The notes: generated by a model not told the origin, from the sequence alone. Positions 38,539-48,500 are shown, counted from the first letter of the stretch. The stretch is DNA of 64,000 nucleotides from Citrifermentans bremense (GCF_014218275.1 NZ_AP023213.1:3016001-3080000); one strand, 5' to 3'. A program made the numbers and translations.

Positions 38539-39000
38539 TCAAGGGGCATCCGACTCGAGGCTCCCGGTCATGGCGAAGAGCAGGCGCGAGCGGTAGATGA
38601 TTCCCACCACCTTTTTGCCGTCCACAACCGGAACCCTCTGGAAGCGGTGTGTGAGGAAGAGGTGCGCCACGTCGCTCACCCGGGCGTCCTGGGTCACCGA
38701 GATCGGCTGGTGCTCCATGATGTCCGAGATGGGGAGGCCCTTGATCCTGTCGCACAGGGAGGCGAAGAAGGCGGGATCGGATTTGTCGTCGGAGGCGCCG
38801 TCCATAAGCGCCGTGATGATGCTGAGCGGTGTGAGGATGCCAGCCAGCCCCCCGCGGTCGTTCAGCACGATCAGCCCGGGCGCGGCGTTCATGAAGCTCT
38901 CGTCTCCGAAGTTGCTTTTCATGATCCGGACCGCCTCGGCCACCGTCGTCCTGACCGAGATCGACGGTACGTCCGTCACCATAATGTCTCTTGCCTTCAT
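38539..39000 (-). CDS. Tandem CBS-domain protein
   Basis: The 153-aa protein is made of two CBS motifs: KARDIMVTDVPSISVRTTVAEAVRIM with GLIVLNDRGGLAGIL, and PISDIMEHQPISVTQDARVSDVA with VPVVDGKKVVGIIYRSRL. CBS pairs usually bind adenine nucleotides and act as sensors. It has no attached enzymatic domain. It lies 9 bp after the DUF167 gene in the yggT-divIVA cluster. Confidence 0.9.
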   Translation of the reverse strand: MKARDIMVTDVPSISVRTTVAEAVRIMKSNFGDESFMNAAPGLIVLNDRGGLAGILTPLSIITALMDGASDDKSDPAFFASLCDRIKGLPISDIMEHQPISVTQDARVSDVAHLFLTHRFQRVPVVDGKKVVGIIYRSRLLFAMTGSLESDAP

Positions 39001-39009
39001 CGCTGCTCC

Positions 39010-39309
39010 TTACTTTATCTTAAGTAGTGAGAGGAGCGCATCGGTGTCGACCCCTTCCACCTTTACCACCTTGTGCCTGGACTTGGCCCCCGACTTGATG
39101 CTCACCTTCGACTTCGCCACCCCGAGGGTCTTGGCGATCAGCTCGACGCACTGCTTGTTGGCGGCGTCCTCGACCGGCGGCGAGGTGAGCCTGAGCCTCA
39201 GTTCCCCTTCCTTGGCGCCGCAGATCTCGCTGCGCGAGGCCCTGGGTTGCACGTGCACCGTGAAGAGAAGCCCCTCCGGCGTCGCGGTGACCTTCAGATC
39301 CTCGCTCAT
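39010..39309 (-). CDS. DUF167 (YggU family) protein
   Basis: The 99-aa protein contains FTVHVQPRASRSEICG, LRLTSPPVEDAANKQCVELIAKTLGV and VSIKSGAKSRHKVV, the conserved pattern of the YggU/DUF167 family of unknown function. Its ATG overlaps the divIVA stop as ATGA. The yggT-divIVA-yggU order is common in Geobacter relatives and other bacteria. Confidence 0.92.
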   Translation of the reverse strand: MSEDLKVTATPEGLLFTVHVQPRASRSEICGAKEGELRLRLTSPPVEDAANKQCVELIAKTLGVAKSKVSIKSGAKSRHKVVKVEGVDTDALLSLLKIK

Positions 39310-39752
39310 TTATCCAGGGTGAGGAGCTTGTAGTAGTTGTCCAAAAGTGACTTGAAGCCGCTTTCGAACTGCACCTTTTCCCTTCTGAGCTCCTGGATCT
39401 GGTTGTTCAGCTGCAGCAGCCTGTTTTCCGCGTCCGCCACGATCCGCTCCCCCTTCAGTTCCGCCTCCGAAACGATCAGGTGCGCCTCCTTCTGGGCGTT
39501 CGCCTTCATCTCCTCGGTGATGCGCTGGGCCGCCAGCATGGTCTCGCGCAGCTGCACCTCGCGCGCCTCCATGTCGGCCATCGCCTGGGCGTTGCGGTTC
39601 AGGCGCTCCTTCAGGTCGTTGTTCTCCCTGATGAGCTCCTCCATTTCGCCTGCGACCGACTGCAGGAAAGCATCCACGTCCTCCGGGTCGAGCCCCCCCA
39701 GCATCTTTCCCTTGAACTGCTGCTGCTGGATGTCCATGGGCGATATTTTCAT
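39306..39752 (-). CDS. divIVA: DivIVA-domain protein
   Basis: The 148-aa protein begins with the DivIVA membrane-binding motif (SPMDIQQQQFKGKMLGGLDPEDVDAFLQ), followed by a long coiled coil to the C-terminus. Such proteins sense membrane curvature and mark division sites or poles. It overlaps both neighbours as ATGA, so translation is coupled to yggT and DUF167. Confidence 0.9.
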   Translation of the reverse strand: MKISPMDIQQQQFKGKMLGGLDPEDVDAFLQSVAGEMEELIRENNDLKERLNRNAQAMADMEAREVQLRETMLAAQRITEEMKANAQKEAHLIVSEAELKGERIVADAENRLLQLNNQIQELRREKVQFESGFKSLLDNYYKLLTLDK

Positions 39753-40078
39753 AGCGCCTGTCCCTTGAGTTGGTTGCTGAAGAGCATGAGGTAGGTGTAA
39801 GCCGTGTCGAAGACCACGATCTGCGCCAGGTAGATGAGGACGAAGAGCACCAGCGGTGACAGGTCGAGCATCCCGGTGTTGGGCATGTAGCGGCGGATCC
39901 GTTGCAGGGCCGGCTCCGTGACGCGGTAGATGAAGTTGACAATGGGGTTGTAGGGGTCCGCGTTGATCCAGGAGATGATGACGCTGGCGAGCAGAATGTA
40001 TTTATAGATGGTGAGAACACCGCTTGCCAGCTCTACTATCTTTGCAAGGGCCAAGAGAATGTTGGCTAGCAGTATCAT
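39749..40078 (-). CDS. YggT family membrane protein
   Basis: The 109-aa protein has two hydrophobic segments (1-45 and 72-100) and the family stretch SWINADPYNPIVNFIYRVTEPALQRIRR with LDLSPLVLFVLI. YggT proteins are small inner-membrane proteins of unclear role, often next to divIVA-like genes. It is the first gene of the cluster. Confidence 0.93.
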   Translation of the reverse strand: MILLANILLALAKIVELASGVLTIYKYILLASVIISWINADPYNPIVNFIYRVTEPALQRIRRYMPNTGMLDLSPLVLFVLIYLAQIVVFDTAYTYLMLFSNQLKGQAL

Positions 40079-40266
40079 TTATCCCCCTCTATGCTTGGTT
40101 TTCGGCTTGCAAAGCTATACAGAAATTGGCTTTGTTTGTCAAGGCCGGGTGCCCTGTCGAGTCGCTGCTACTGTGGCGAGATCACGCAGTACTTTGGCGA
40201 CGGGAGAAGATCTGAGAGCGCCGAAGTTTTAGCAGCGGACTATTGACAGAGGCGGACATTTATATA

Positions 40267-40295
40267 TTGACATGCAAATGGAGATGATTTAAAAA
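40267..40295 (+). promoter_or_regulatory. Candidate promoter of selC
   Basis: A perfect TTGACA (40267-40272), a 17-bp spacer and TAAAAA (40290-40295) would start transcription about 8 bp before the mature tRNA. Another TTGACA occurs at 40243. Confidence 0.5.
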
Positions 40296-40310
40296 CTCTT
40301 AGGCAAATGA

Positions 40311-40408
40311 GGAAGCACCACCGTCGCTGGTGGGCGGCCCGGTCTTCAAAACCGGTGTGGGGGGTGAGAAACTTCCCAGGTGGGTTCGATTCCCATGTGC
40401 TTCCGCCA
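40311..40408 (+). tRNA. selC: tRNA-Sec (anticodon TCA)
   Basis: The 98-nt gene has the 8-bp acceptor stem GGAAGCAC/GTGCTTCC, then GCCA, and a long variable arm. The anticodon stem CCGGT/ACCGG has loop bases with TCA at 40346-40348, and the T-loop is GGTTCGATTCC. These features are diagnostic of selenocysteine tRNA. It reads UGA as selenocysteine with SelB. Its 3' end is the evident integration site of the adjacent island. Confidence 0.97.
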
Positions 40409-40422
40409 TAAAAACCTAGCAG

Positions 40423-41751
40423 TTACGACTGGTTACGCAAACCAACGTGCTGACTTTCACCATAACTTTCACCATCGAGAAGGGAGAGGGCGAACAGCTC
40501 TCTCCTTTTTTGCGCCACGAAATCCTTCCCGAAGTACGACAAGATGGACATCAGATCATCCTCGAGCCCCTCGACGTAATCACCATACACCTCATAAATC
40601 ATTTTTTTCGTGTTGTGCCCCATGAGCTTGACCAGGCGCCCCGGGTCCATGCGTAAGGTAAGAGACCATGCAGCAAATGTATGACGAGTGGTATACGGGT
40701 GCCTCTGTGGCATGCTGGCCCTTCGAAACGCGGTCTCCCAAGCACCTTGCCGGAACCGGTTCTGGCAAAACCTGGACCCATCTTTCATGGTGAAGACGTA
40801 GTCTCCATCGTGCCTCGCCAGCACATCATCGAGTCGGCTACGGAGCGCGGACGTGATTGGAATGCAACGGCCAGTCCGATAATCATTCTTCAGCTCTTCC
40901 TTCTCAAGCTTCTCCTTCTTTTTACGTCGTGGGACCACCGAATTGATGACCGTGATGCTCTGGTCGCCGATATCCTGCCGACGCAGACCAGCCATTTCGC
41001 TCCCGATCATGCCAGTCATCACCATAATTTCAGCCATCGGCCGGTAGAAGGAATCCATGTGCACGAGTACGTTTTGCCACTCGTGAAACCTAAAAACCAG
41101 AGGTTTTTTGGCCTTTTTACGGGGGACCGCTTTTTCGTCCTTAACGAACTCGAACGGGTCCTCCAGATGATGCCAACGATACTTACTACGGGCACTGCGC
41201 CAGATAGCCCGAAGCGGAATTAGGATGTTCCGGACCCTCGAACCTGAAAGAGGCTTGCCTTTATTTTTCCCACTACGCCAACGCAGCTGGCCGATAAAAA
41301 TTTGCAGTTCAGTGCCGGTTAGGTCTTCAAATGTCTTATCACCGAAGTATGGCACCAGCCAGTCATCCAGGGCTTGCTCGTAATCGTCCTTTTTGGTCTC
41401 GGACCTGAAAGATGTCCAGACTGTATCTTTCCATTCCCCAACATATGTCTCAAACGTGATGTCTGATGGTTCAGGGCGATAAGTCCATCCCTCGAATTTT
41501 GCATGGTAGGCCTTTTCCCGTTCAGATGCGCCAGGGAAAGCCTTGGCGAAAACGAACTTTCCTTCGGCTATTTTCTGGATTATGCCATCCAGTATCTTCT
41601 GGGCCTGCTCCCTGTTTTCGGGGGTATCGTCAAACCCCGTCGTTTTAACGACTCTCCTTTTGTTGTAATAGAAATCCAGGTACAGCTTGGCCGATCCACG
41701 CTTCCTGCAGACACAGCCGTCATTCCTCTTGTTTTCCATCTTATTTTTCAT
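40423..41751 (-). CDS. Tyrosine recombinase/integrase of the selC island
   Basis: The 442-aa integrase has an N-terminal arm-type DNA-binding region (DUF3596-like, GSAKLYLDFYYNKRRV) and a core-binding domain. Its catalytic domain carries YTTRHTFAAWSL, MGHNTKKMI and the nucleophile Tyr near VYGDYV. The usual first catalytic Arg position reads TGMIGSEM, with Ile in place of Arg. The gene ends 15 bp after selC, the classic layout of an element inserted in a tRNA 3' end. Activity cannot be judged from the sequence. Confidence 0.92.
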   Translation of the reverse strand: MKNKMENKRNDGCVCRKRGSAKLYLDFYYNKRRVVKTTGFDDTPENREQAQKILDGIIQKIAEGKFVFAKAFPGASEREKAYHAKFEGWTYRPEPSDITFETYVGEWKDTVWTSFRSETKKDDYEQALDDWLVPYFGDKTFEDLTGTELQIFIGQLRWRSGKNKGKPLSGSRVRNILIPLRAIWRSARSKYRWHHLEDPFEFVKDEKAVPRKKAKKPLVFRFHEWQNVLVHMDSFYRPMAEIMVMTGMIGSEMAGLRRQDIGDQSITVINSVVPRRKKKEKLEKEELKNDYRTGRCIPITSALRSRLDDVLARHDGDYVFTMKDGSRFCQNRFRQGAWETAFRRASMPQRHPYTTRHTFAAWSLTLRMDPGRLVKLMGHNTKKMIYEVYGDYVEGLEDDLMSILSYFGKDFVAQKRRELFALSLLDGESYGESQHVGLRNQS

Positions 41752-41817
41752 TTTTCACGACTCCATAGCACCATCCTCCTTTCTGTTAGAGTCCGCAGAA
41801 TGGCACGATACCTTATT

Positions 41818-42150
41818 TCACCCACCAAGACAATAATCGGCGTTGATTTTGGACTGTCTTTTCCCACATGCCGTTTTTGCCCTATTATTCCCTTCATCTT
41901 GATCAGCAAAGCGGGGCGCGGGGGACGCCACGACCATGCAGTCCGACAGCAATCTCTGCAGGAACTCAGGTCCCCACGGGAACAGAACTTTTCTACCAAA
42001 CTGCATGTAGTGCCGCCCTCTAACGAGGGTGCCGGCTTTTTTCATCTCAAAAAGCTTGGTCCTCCCAATCCCAAAGCGCTTGCAGAACTCTTCCGTCGTC
42101 AAAAGCTGAAAATCGGAGCGCTCACTATCCCCTATATGTTCATCACTCAT
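41818..42150 (-). CDS. Excisionase-like (AlpA/MerR-type HTH) protein
   Basis: The 110-aa product starts at ATG 42150 after GGAGGG. The segment LLTTEEFCKRFGIGRTKLFEMKKAGTLVRGRHYMQ matches the short HTH proteins that act as excisionase or phage-type regulators. It lies 66 bp upstream of the integrase gene on the same strand, fitting a recombination directionality factor. The C-terminal 35 residues are polar and unremarkable. Confidence 0.75.
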   Translation of the reverse strand: MSDEHIGDSERSDFQLLTTEEFCKRFGIGRTKLFEMKKAGTLVRGRHYMQFGRKVLFPWGPEFLQRLLSDCMVVASPAPRFADQDEGNNRAKTACGKRQSKINADYCLGG

Positions 42151-42314
42151 TTTTGCCCTCCACACGTGGATGCGCGAACGGATCTGGTAGCGCGCAGGAG
42201 ATTTCTACCTCCTGCCCATAATTGCTTCACGTAGCAACGGTTTTTACGTCACATATTGTCCCATTTTGTGGTAAGGTTGTGAAGATTAGAGAACGTGAGC
42301 AGGGAGAGACCAGC

Positions 42315-43394
42315 GTGGCGCCTTCTAAGGATGTGAAACAAGAGGCATGGATTGCAGCTTTTCAGGAGTATTCGATGACGGGGAACATCGCAAAGGTCTG
42401 CCAAAAACACGGAGTCAACAGGCGAAGGTTTCGGGAAAAACTAGTGCGTTTTCAGGAGAATGGAGTGGCAGGCTTAGCGGATCAAAGACATTCACAAAAC
42501 GCCAGGATCGCAGGACCAGCCTACGACAAGGTAGTTGCAGTAGCTTTGAGAAATGAGGGAGCCTCCTCGAAAATGATTTCTTATACGATGCGCCTAAATG
42601 GCGTGAAAATTAGCCCATCATCGATACAACGCATACTCCGAAAGGAAGGGCTCACATCTAAAAAGGCTAGACTAGAGCGGCTTGAGGAAATCTGGAAAAA
42701 GCGCGAGGACCCGCGATACGCCGAGATCATTGGAGATCGCGCCTCGGTTCAAAAAGTTGTCGAGAGAATAGCCACAATCAATCCTAGGGTGAGGATGTAC
42801 AAAAGCAGGTCAACTACCCCAGGGGCAAGAGTTGTCCATGATGTTCATTTCGTAGGAGTTTATTGTGGTCAGAAATATTTTTGTAACATGGTGATTGATA
42901 CTTGTAGTTCATATGCCATTGCCACCCTTCAGACCACCGACAGAGCCAAAGAGGATTACGACTTCCTTCTGGAAACTCTGCCGACTTTTGCAGAACTTGG
43001 AGCACCAATTCAAGAAATAAATACGGATCTTAACCCTAGATATGACAGATTACTAAATAGCCTAATAGACAGAATAGCAGATAAACTGAAGGACGGGTTG
43101 AAGGGCAAGTCGATGGACAAGCTGAAGGCTGAAATAAACTTCGAGCATCGTCGGGAAAGGTGTACTCCTGGAAGACATCTTGGGTATATCGACCACTTCG
43201 TCAGAAGGGTGCGCACCGATTTTTTCAATACACCCAACCTGCAGGACATTTCCAGTTCATTTGAACAGATCAACACGCAGTTCCAGCATTGGCTCCACCA
43301 ATACAACAGTAGCAGCAGTGAAGGCTTCCCCAATTTCGGGCAGTCTCCTTTGCAGTCCATCCTTGACAGCAAAGGGCAGCAAGCCGAAAATTAA
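42315..43394 (+). CDS. Divergent transposase/integrase-fold protein (HTH + rve-like)
   Basis: From GTG 42315 (after AGGGAGAG) the product is 359 aa. An N-terminal helix-turn-helix of IS481/IS3 type (GNIAKVCQKHGVNRRRFREKL, ISPSSIQRILRKEGL) precedes an rve-like core with VVHDVHFVGVY, VIDTCSSYAIA and TDLNPRYDRLL. The usual catalytic Glu region reads LGYIDHF, so the third acid may be Asp or lost. No terminal inverted repeats were found. It is either a diverged transposase or a domesticated DNA-binding protein. Confidence 0.6.
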   Translation: MAPSKDVKQEAWIAAFQEYSMTGNIAKVCQKHGVNRRRFREKLVRFQENGVAGLADQRHSQNARIAGPAYDKVVAVALRNEGASSKMISYTMRLNGVKISPSSIQRILRKEGLTSKKARLERLEEIWKKREDPRYAEIIGDRASVQKVVERIATINPRVRMYKSRSTTPGARVVHDVHFVGVYCGQKYFCNMVIDTCSSYAIATLQTTDRAKEDYDFLLETLPTFAELGAPIQEINTDLNPRYDRLLNSLIDRIADKLKDGLKGKSMDKLKAEINFEHRRERCTPGRHLGYIDHFVRRVRTDFFNTPNLQDISSSFEQINTQFQHWLHQYNSSSSEGFPNFGQSPLQSILDSKGQQAEN

Positions 43395-43564
43395 TAGATC
43401 TTGCTGGCACGCATCCAGAGGATGCACCAGATTGCTGCCATGCCTCCCATCTCCATCCTCCACACCACTTCTTGTGAATGGAAAGGAAACATTCCAACTC
43501 CTTCATTACAGCGTCTCTGATAGATATGAGCAAATCAATGCGAACCGCTGCAAAAAGATTCATA

Positions 43565-45598
43565 TCACAGGTAAAGCCTAGCCATCCTCTTAGCCCGTGT
43601 CATCCCGACATACACAAGCTTCCGCATATCCTGGTTCATTTCTTTATTAACGGCAATCACCACCGCGTCAAACTCGAGCCCCTTGGCCCGGTGCAACGTC
43701 ATTGCGAATATTTGCGCATCCTTCCTGCTGAGCCGCTCCCGGTGGTTCACCGTCGCCACTTTATAACCTGCTTCGCGGATATGGGTTGCTAGTTGGTCAC
43801 GCAGTCGGGTTGTGTTAGCCATAACGCCTATTTTAGTGTCCTGGTTATCCTTCAGAGCTTCTCGAATGAACTCTTCCACCCCCTCATGTATCGATTCCAT
43901 GGAAGCCCCTTGGATACGGTCGGGCTTGGGCCCGTGAAGGAGAGACTTGTACCGAACGATTTCGTCACAGCCTCCATCGAGATCATCAACCTCAACGCCT
44001 TCGAGGAGCGAAATGGCTTCGAGCCGAATTTCCTCAGTCGTACGATAATTCAGGTAAAGTTTTCGGGCGCGGCCCCTAATATCGATCCCGCAACTACTCA
44101 TGGTCGCACGGTTCTTTGCATAGATACGTTGGTGCCCATCACCAACGAACAACAGATCGTTCGCCCCCGGTTGAACCAGTGCTCGTATCAGCCGTAAGGC
44201 CTGTGGGCCAAAATCCTGGGTTTCGTCGATGACTGCATGTGCATAAGGGGCACTCTCTTCATCGGACAACAGTGTGCACGCATCGCGATAGGCGTCGTCT
44301 GGTTCCTTAAGCCCCTTCGTACTCAGCTGGAGACGGTAGTTTTCGAAGATCTCCCAAAGTGCATCGCGTTTTTGGCGAGACAGTATAGATCCGCGCCCTT
44401 TACGCGGTGCTTCTCGATAGGCGTCCCGAGTCGTTAACCCCTGAGCCAGAACAACCTGTTCAAACTCTTCACGGACGTAGTTGCTACTCACCCCCAGTGA
44501 TGGATCAAAATCCACCATCACGGCCTCCCACAGCGGCTGGCACTTGGCCTCAAAATCAAAGGCAATCTCGTGTTCGTAACGTTTTGCTTTAAGCAGACGA
44601 TAAACAAGTGCATCCAGATTGATGATTTCGATATGACGCAATTGCTCATCGGTACATATCGACTTCAGACCGTCTTCGATGTCGAGAGCGAGGTTCGTGG
44701 TGAAGGTCGTGAATAAAAGTTTCTTCTCTGTGCCGACCAACGTTCCCGCCAGATGTTTCGCTCTGTGCATCGCCAGCACCGTCTTTCCGGTACCGGCTCC
44801 TCCTAGTATTCGACTTGGTCCGTTAAAATTTCGCGTAGCAAGGCGGCGTTGCGTGGGATGCAGGAACACCCGCCATTGCTCAAGCGGCGCGGAGAGGATT
44901 TCCTGCAGATCGTTCTCGCCCTCAACTACATAGAAGCGTGACCGGCTCTCGTCGCGTTCTGCTGCCGCAGCGTAGTCTTCGGTATCAATATCCCGATCAA
45001 CACGGGTCTCTCTTGAAGCCAGAATAGAGGAAACCGTATCTCCAGCCAGGACCAGAAAGAGTCCCTCGTAGGCTTCGACAGGCAGCTCCGGTTGCAAGGC
45101 GTCAAGATCGCCTTCCGAACGTAATGTCCGTACCGCCGGCAGCATTTCCTCCGGGACCCCTAGAGCCATGAGATCACGGTCCGACAAATCTTCAAAGAGT
45201 GGGTTCGGCTGAGTCGGTGCGGGTGCAACAGACCTTTTCACCGTTTCCTCAACAAACGTCAGGTTGGTCAACGTCAGGGCCCCATTGACAGGGTTGATGC
45301 TCATTTTATGTTTTTCCGCCCAAGCATAAGCATCATCATGCTTGTCGACATGCAACCAGATAAAAACATTATCTCTAGGAGCCTGAAAGATGATCCCGCG
45401 GTACGCCTGGTCAATACGGACAGACCGCAAATTCTTGTCACGGGCGGCATTGATTCTCTCATAATTGATGCCTGGACTACGAGGATCCGTCTGGAACTTC
45501 AGCATGAACTCCAGCGCCTTGGTCTGTACTGAATTGGGGAGTCGGGTCATGCCCTTAATGACATCATTACTGACAATGATTTTTATGTCTTCTGTCAC
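43565..45598 (-). CDS. UvrD-like SF1 helicase with RelE/ParE-like N-terminal domain
   Basis: The 677-aa protein starts at GTG 45598, which overlaps the upstream stop codon as GTGA. Residues 1-105 resemble a RelE/ParE toxin fold (LPNSVQTKALEFMLKF, LRSVRIDQAYRGIIF, FIWLHVDKHDDAYAWA). The helicase has Walker A ILGGAGTGKTVLA (near 265), VIDETQDFG, TLHRAKGLEFDAVV and YVGMTRAKR, all SF1A motifs. It is the last gene of the defence-type operon. The N-terminal domain could bind ribosomes or RNA, or be a nuclease; this is not proven. Confidence 0.85.
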   Translation of the reverse strand: MTEDIKIIVSNDVIKGMTRLPNSVQTKALEFMLKFQTDPRSPGINYERINAARDKNLRSVRIDQAYRGIIFQAPRDNVFIWLHVDKHDDAYAWAEKHKMSINPVNGALTLTNLTFVEETVKRSVAPAPTQPNPLFEDLSDRDLMALGVPEEMLPAVRTLRSEGDLDALQPELPVEAYEGLFLVLAGDTVSSILASRETRVDRDIDTEDYAAAAERDESRSRFYVVEGENDLQEILSAPLEQWRVFLHPTQRRLATRNFNGPSRILGGAGTGKTVLAMHRAKHLAGTLVGTEKKLLFTTFTTNLALDIEDGLKSICTDEQLRHIEIINLDALVYRLLKAKRYEHEIAFDFEAKCQPLWEAVMVDFDPSLGVSSNYVREEFEQVVLAQGLTTRDAYREAPRKGRGSILSRQKRDALWEIFENYRLQLSTKGLKEPDDAYRDACTLLSDEESAPYAHAVIDETQDFGPQALRLIRALVQPGANDLLFVGDGHQRIYAKNRATMSSCGIDIRGRARKLYLNYRTTEEIRLEAISLLEGVEVDDLDGGCDEIVRYKSLLHGPKPDRIQGASMESIHEGVEEFIREALKDNQDTKIGVMANTTRLRDQLATHIREAGYKVATVNHRERLSRKDAQIFAMTLHRAKGLEFDAVVIAVNKEMNQDMRKLVYVGMTRAKRMARLYL

Positions 45599-48500
45599 GA
45601 TACGCGCTCCTTGATCGTTTCTGCTACAATCTTCCACCAGGTTTCGTTTTCCTCAATCACTGCATAACCGGCAGTCTGCCAACTTTCGGTGCAATCTGCT
45701 TGAGCAACCGTAAGCAAGACCACCTTGGCAGATTCCCATACGGCTTCAGCAATCCGGTAATCATCGCCCTCCTCGATCTCTACTCCAATTATGGGAGGTG
45801 GTACATCAAGTCCGGCAAGCTGGGCAAATCCGTTTTTCAACCGCTCAACGAATTCACCACCATCAAGCAGACGGCTCCAGGTCGCATCGACCGAGGTAGC
45901 CTCTTCACTCGTTGGGGCAGGCACTGACAATGCGTGACCAGCGGCCAACATACTGTCTGTCAACATGGCAACCCCTGGCGTTCCCTGCAGCAGATTGGAG
46001 ACTCGCAACCACTGTCGCCATGCAGAACGGGCAGCCTTGGCATTCGTATCTACTATAGAGTCATCGATCACCAGTCCGCCAGCTAGAGGAAAAGAACTAT
46101 TGCTTGCTCCTGTCAGGTACTTAGGCTCTGCTTTACCGACCCATTGTAATGGTGCCTTCCCCATGGCCCCCTCGCGACCGGGACTCTGCAAGTGGACCTG
46201 GTGTGAAGGGTCAACTAACCAGGCTGGCAGCACTGTCATAACCTTCGTACAACGTGCTTCGATATCTGTTGATACTTCAGCAGACCGCCGCACGGAGCGA
46301 CACAGCAGGTGCTGACCGACAGGCCCAATGCTTGCCAGAGGATCGTAATCCTCAGGATCCGTTTGCCCCAGGAGCCATAGCAGCCAAGCTATGGCGTTGA
46401 AAGGCAAGGTTCCGGCAGGGATATTTGGGAGCCTGTCCTGTGGAATCGCCTGACCTGAGCTGGTCATCAAAAAACTCAGCGGACTGTCAAGATCGGTTCC
46501 CCCTTTATGCTTGAGCGCCGCCTCGATGTCTTCGTAGGTCGCTGACCAAACCCGGTATTTCCCCTGAAGCATCAGGGACGAGCGCTTACGGGCATCATCG
46601 GACATGATTTTACCGTGCCACTCCCAGCCATCCACGAAAACGGCAATCGGCCGCATAGGGCTGGCCGTTTTCGTTGCTGATATCACGAAATCGGGTCGGC
46701 ATAGCTCTTGACCGGTGACCAGATCTTCCACCGGCACTTGGGTATCGACCCAGTATCGATTTTTCCCAACCATCAGCAGATAGGCTGTTTTTCCGGCCTT
46801 GATGTCCTGACTGATCTGCACCGCCGGGAAGCGTTCATTATTGGGGTTAAGCTGGCCTCCCAGCGCTTTTAAAGCCGGCAGAAAGCGCCGCTCCAGCTCT
46901 GAACCGAAATCCGGGTTGATATAAATTTCCGACAAACCGGCGACCTTTTTACGGGTGAAGTTTCCTTCGACCAGCTCCTGGAGCATCTCCAATGCGGTCA
47001 TACGCGAAATGTTGCGACGATGACGACCTTGCCGGTAATGGAAAACGCACTGATAGCAGCCATCCAGGTCCGGCCGGGTCTGGCAGCTGCAGTCACGAAT
47101 GATTTTGTAGGCGGCAGTTAGCACCTCAATCAAGGTATCCGCCTCTCCCGATAGCATCTGCTGCAGGTAACCGGTCCCCCCAGGCACGGAATCGTAAATC
47201 AGGATGTAGGTCTTGCCTGCTGCATCTTCATTGCCGGCCTCGTGCATGACCTCAAAACGCAGATGGTCGACCTTTCCTCCAAATCGCTTTCGCAACCCAA
47301 GCTGCAGGGCAGACATGAAGGAATAGGTCGTCTGATCTCCCGAGCCGAACCCTTTCGGGACTAGGATACGCAGACACTCCGACTCGAACTCACGGAACAG
47401 AAATAGCTCATCAAGCAGGTGCTCCGTATCCGTCGCATTACGGTAACGACAATCTGGGGTATGCACCTGGGTACGTTCACCATTGTCATTCGGCCGGGCA
47501 GCCGGCTGAACCTTCCCGCAACCGGAGCATAAGGAAAAACCAGTCTTGGGGCTGTCGTCCCCCGCAATATAGATTCCTTGCCCATTGCTTGCAGCAGGTT
47601 GGCCTAGATTTAAATCATGAAACTGTGCCTTGGAAAGATATTCAAAACCGTAAAGAGCTACGTCGGATTCGAGGGCCCAGGCAGTGCGGACATCCTCTGG
47701 GTCGAAATTCATCAACAGCCGCCGCATGTAGAAGCGTGGACTGCGCGCCTCGTCCTGCTCAGTAATGCGCGTTTTATCCGCACGGTCTATGTTGGCAACC
47801 GCCCGCCGCAAACGCAGCATGGGACGTGACTGACTCTGCTCCTCCCATAGGGCGTCGTTACACTTGGGACATGCCGCCGCATGGGCCATCGGGTCACTGA
47901 GCGGTGCCAGATGGTTGCAGCGGGCGCAAAAACGGTAGGCGACCGATGGCTCCACGCTCATATCGATCTGATCAACCTCCACTTTGCTTTTGTGGGCAAA
48001 GAAGGTGTTTCGAGGGGCAAACTCAGCCAAAGCGGCATGGGCAGGCCGACTGTAACGATGCAGTGGCATCGAGTATTCCTCGCCACCCGCAGACCGGGTG
48101 CCGTGGATAATGGTCGTCAGCGATACCCCTTCTTCCGGAAACGCGTAATTGGGTAGCAGCCCGGCATTGGTCATCGCCTCAAGCAGATGTTCGCTATTCA
48201 ACTGCTGGATCCGCTGTCCAAGCGCGGCCCGCTCCTTTTCGAGAATCTCGATCTCTTTCTGGACCTGCTCATCCTGCGGTTGTTTGCGCAACCGGCCTAG
48301 CTCGGCATTCAGTCTCTTCCGACGCGCTTTCCAGGACTCGCGTTCAGCCAGCATCTCCTCGAAAAAAGCCAAAAAGCGGGTGCGCAGGTTTTTCTGCTGT
48401 TCGTTGCCCGCGACGAAGCTCTCCAGCTTCTCCCGCGTAACCTCCGTGAGGTTTTCGCCCAACATGCGACAGAAGGCGTCGAATAATTCTGGCTCCTTGC

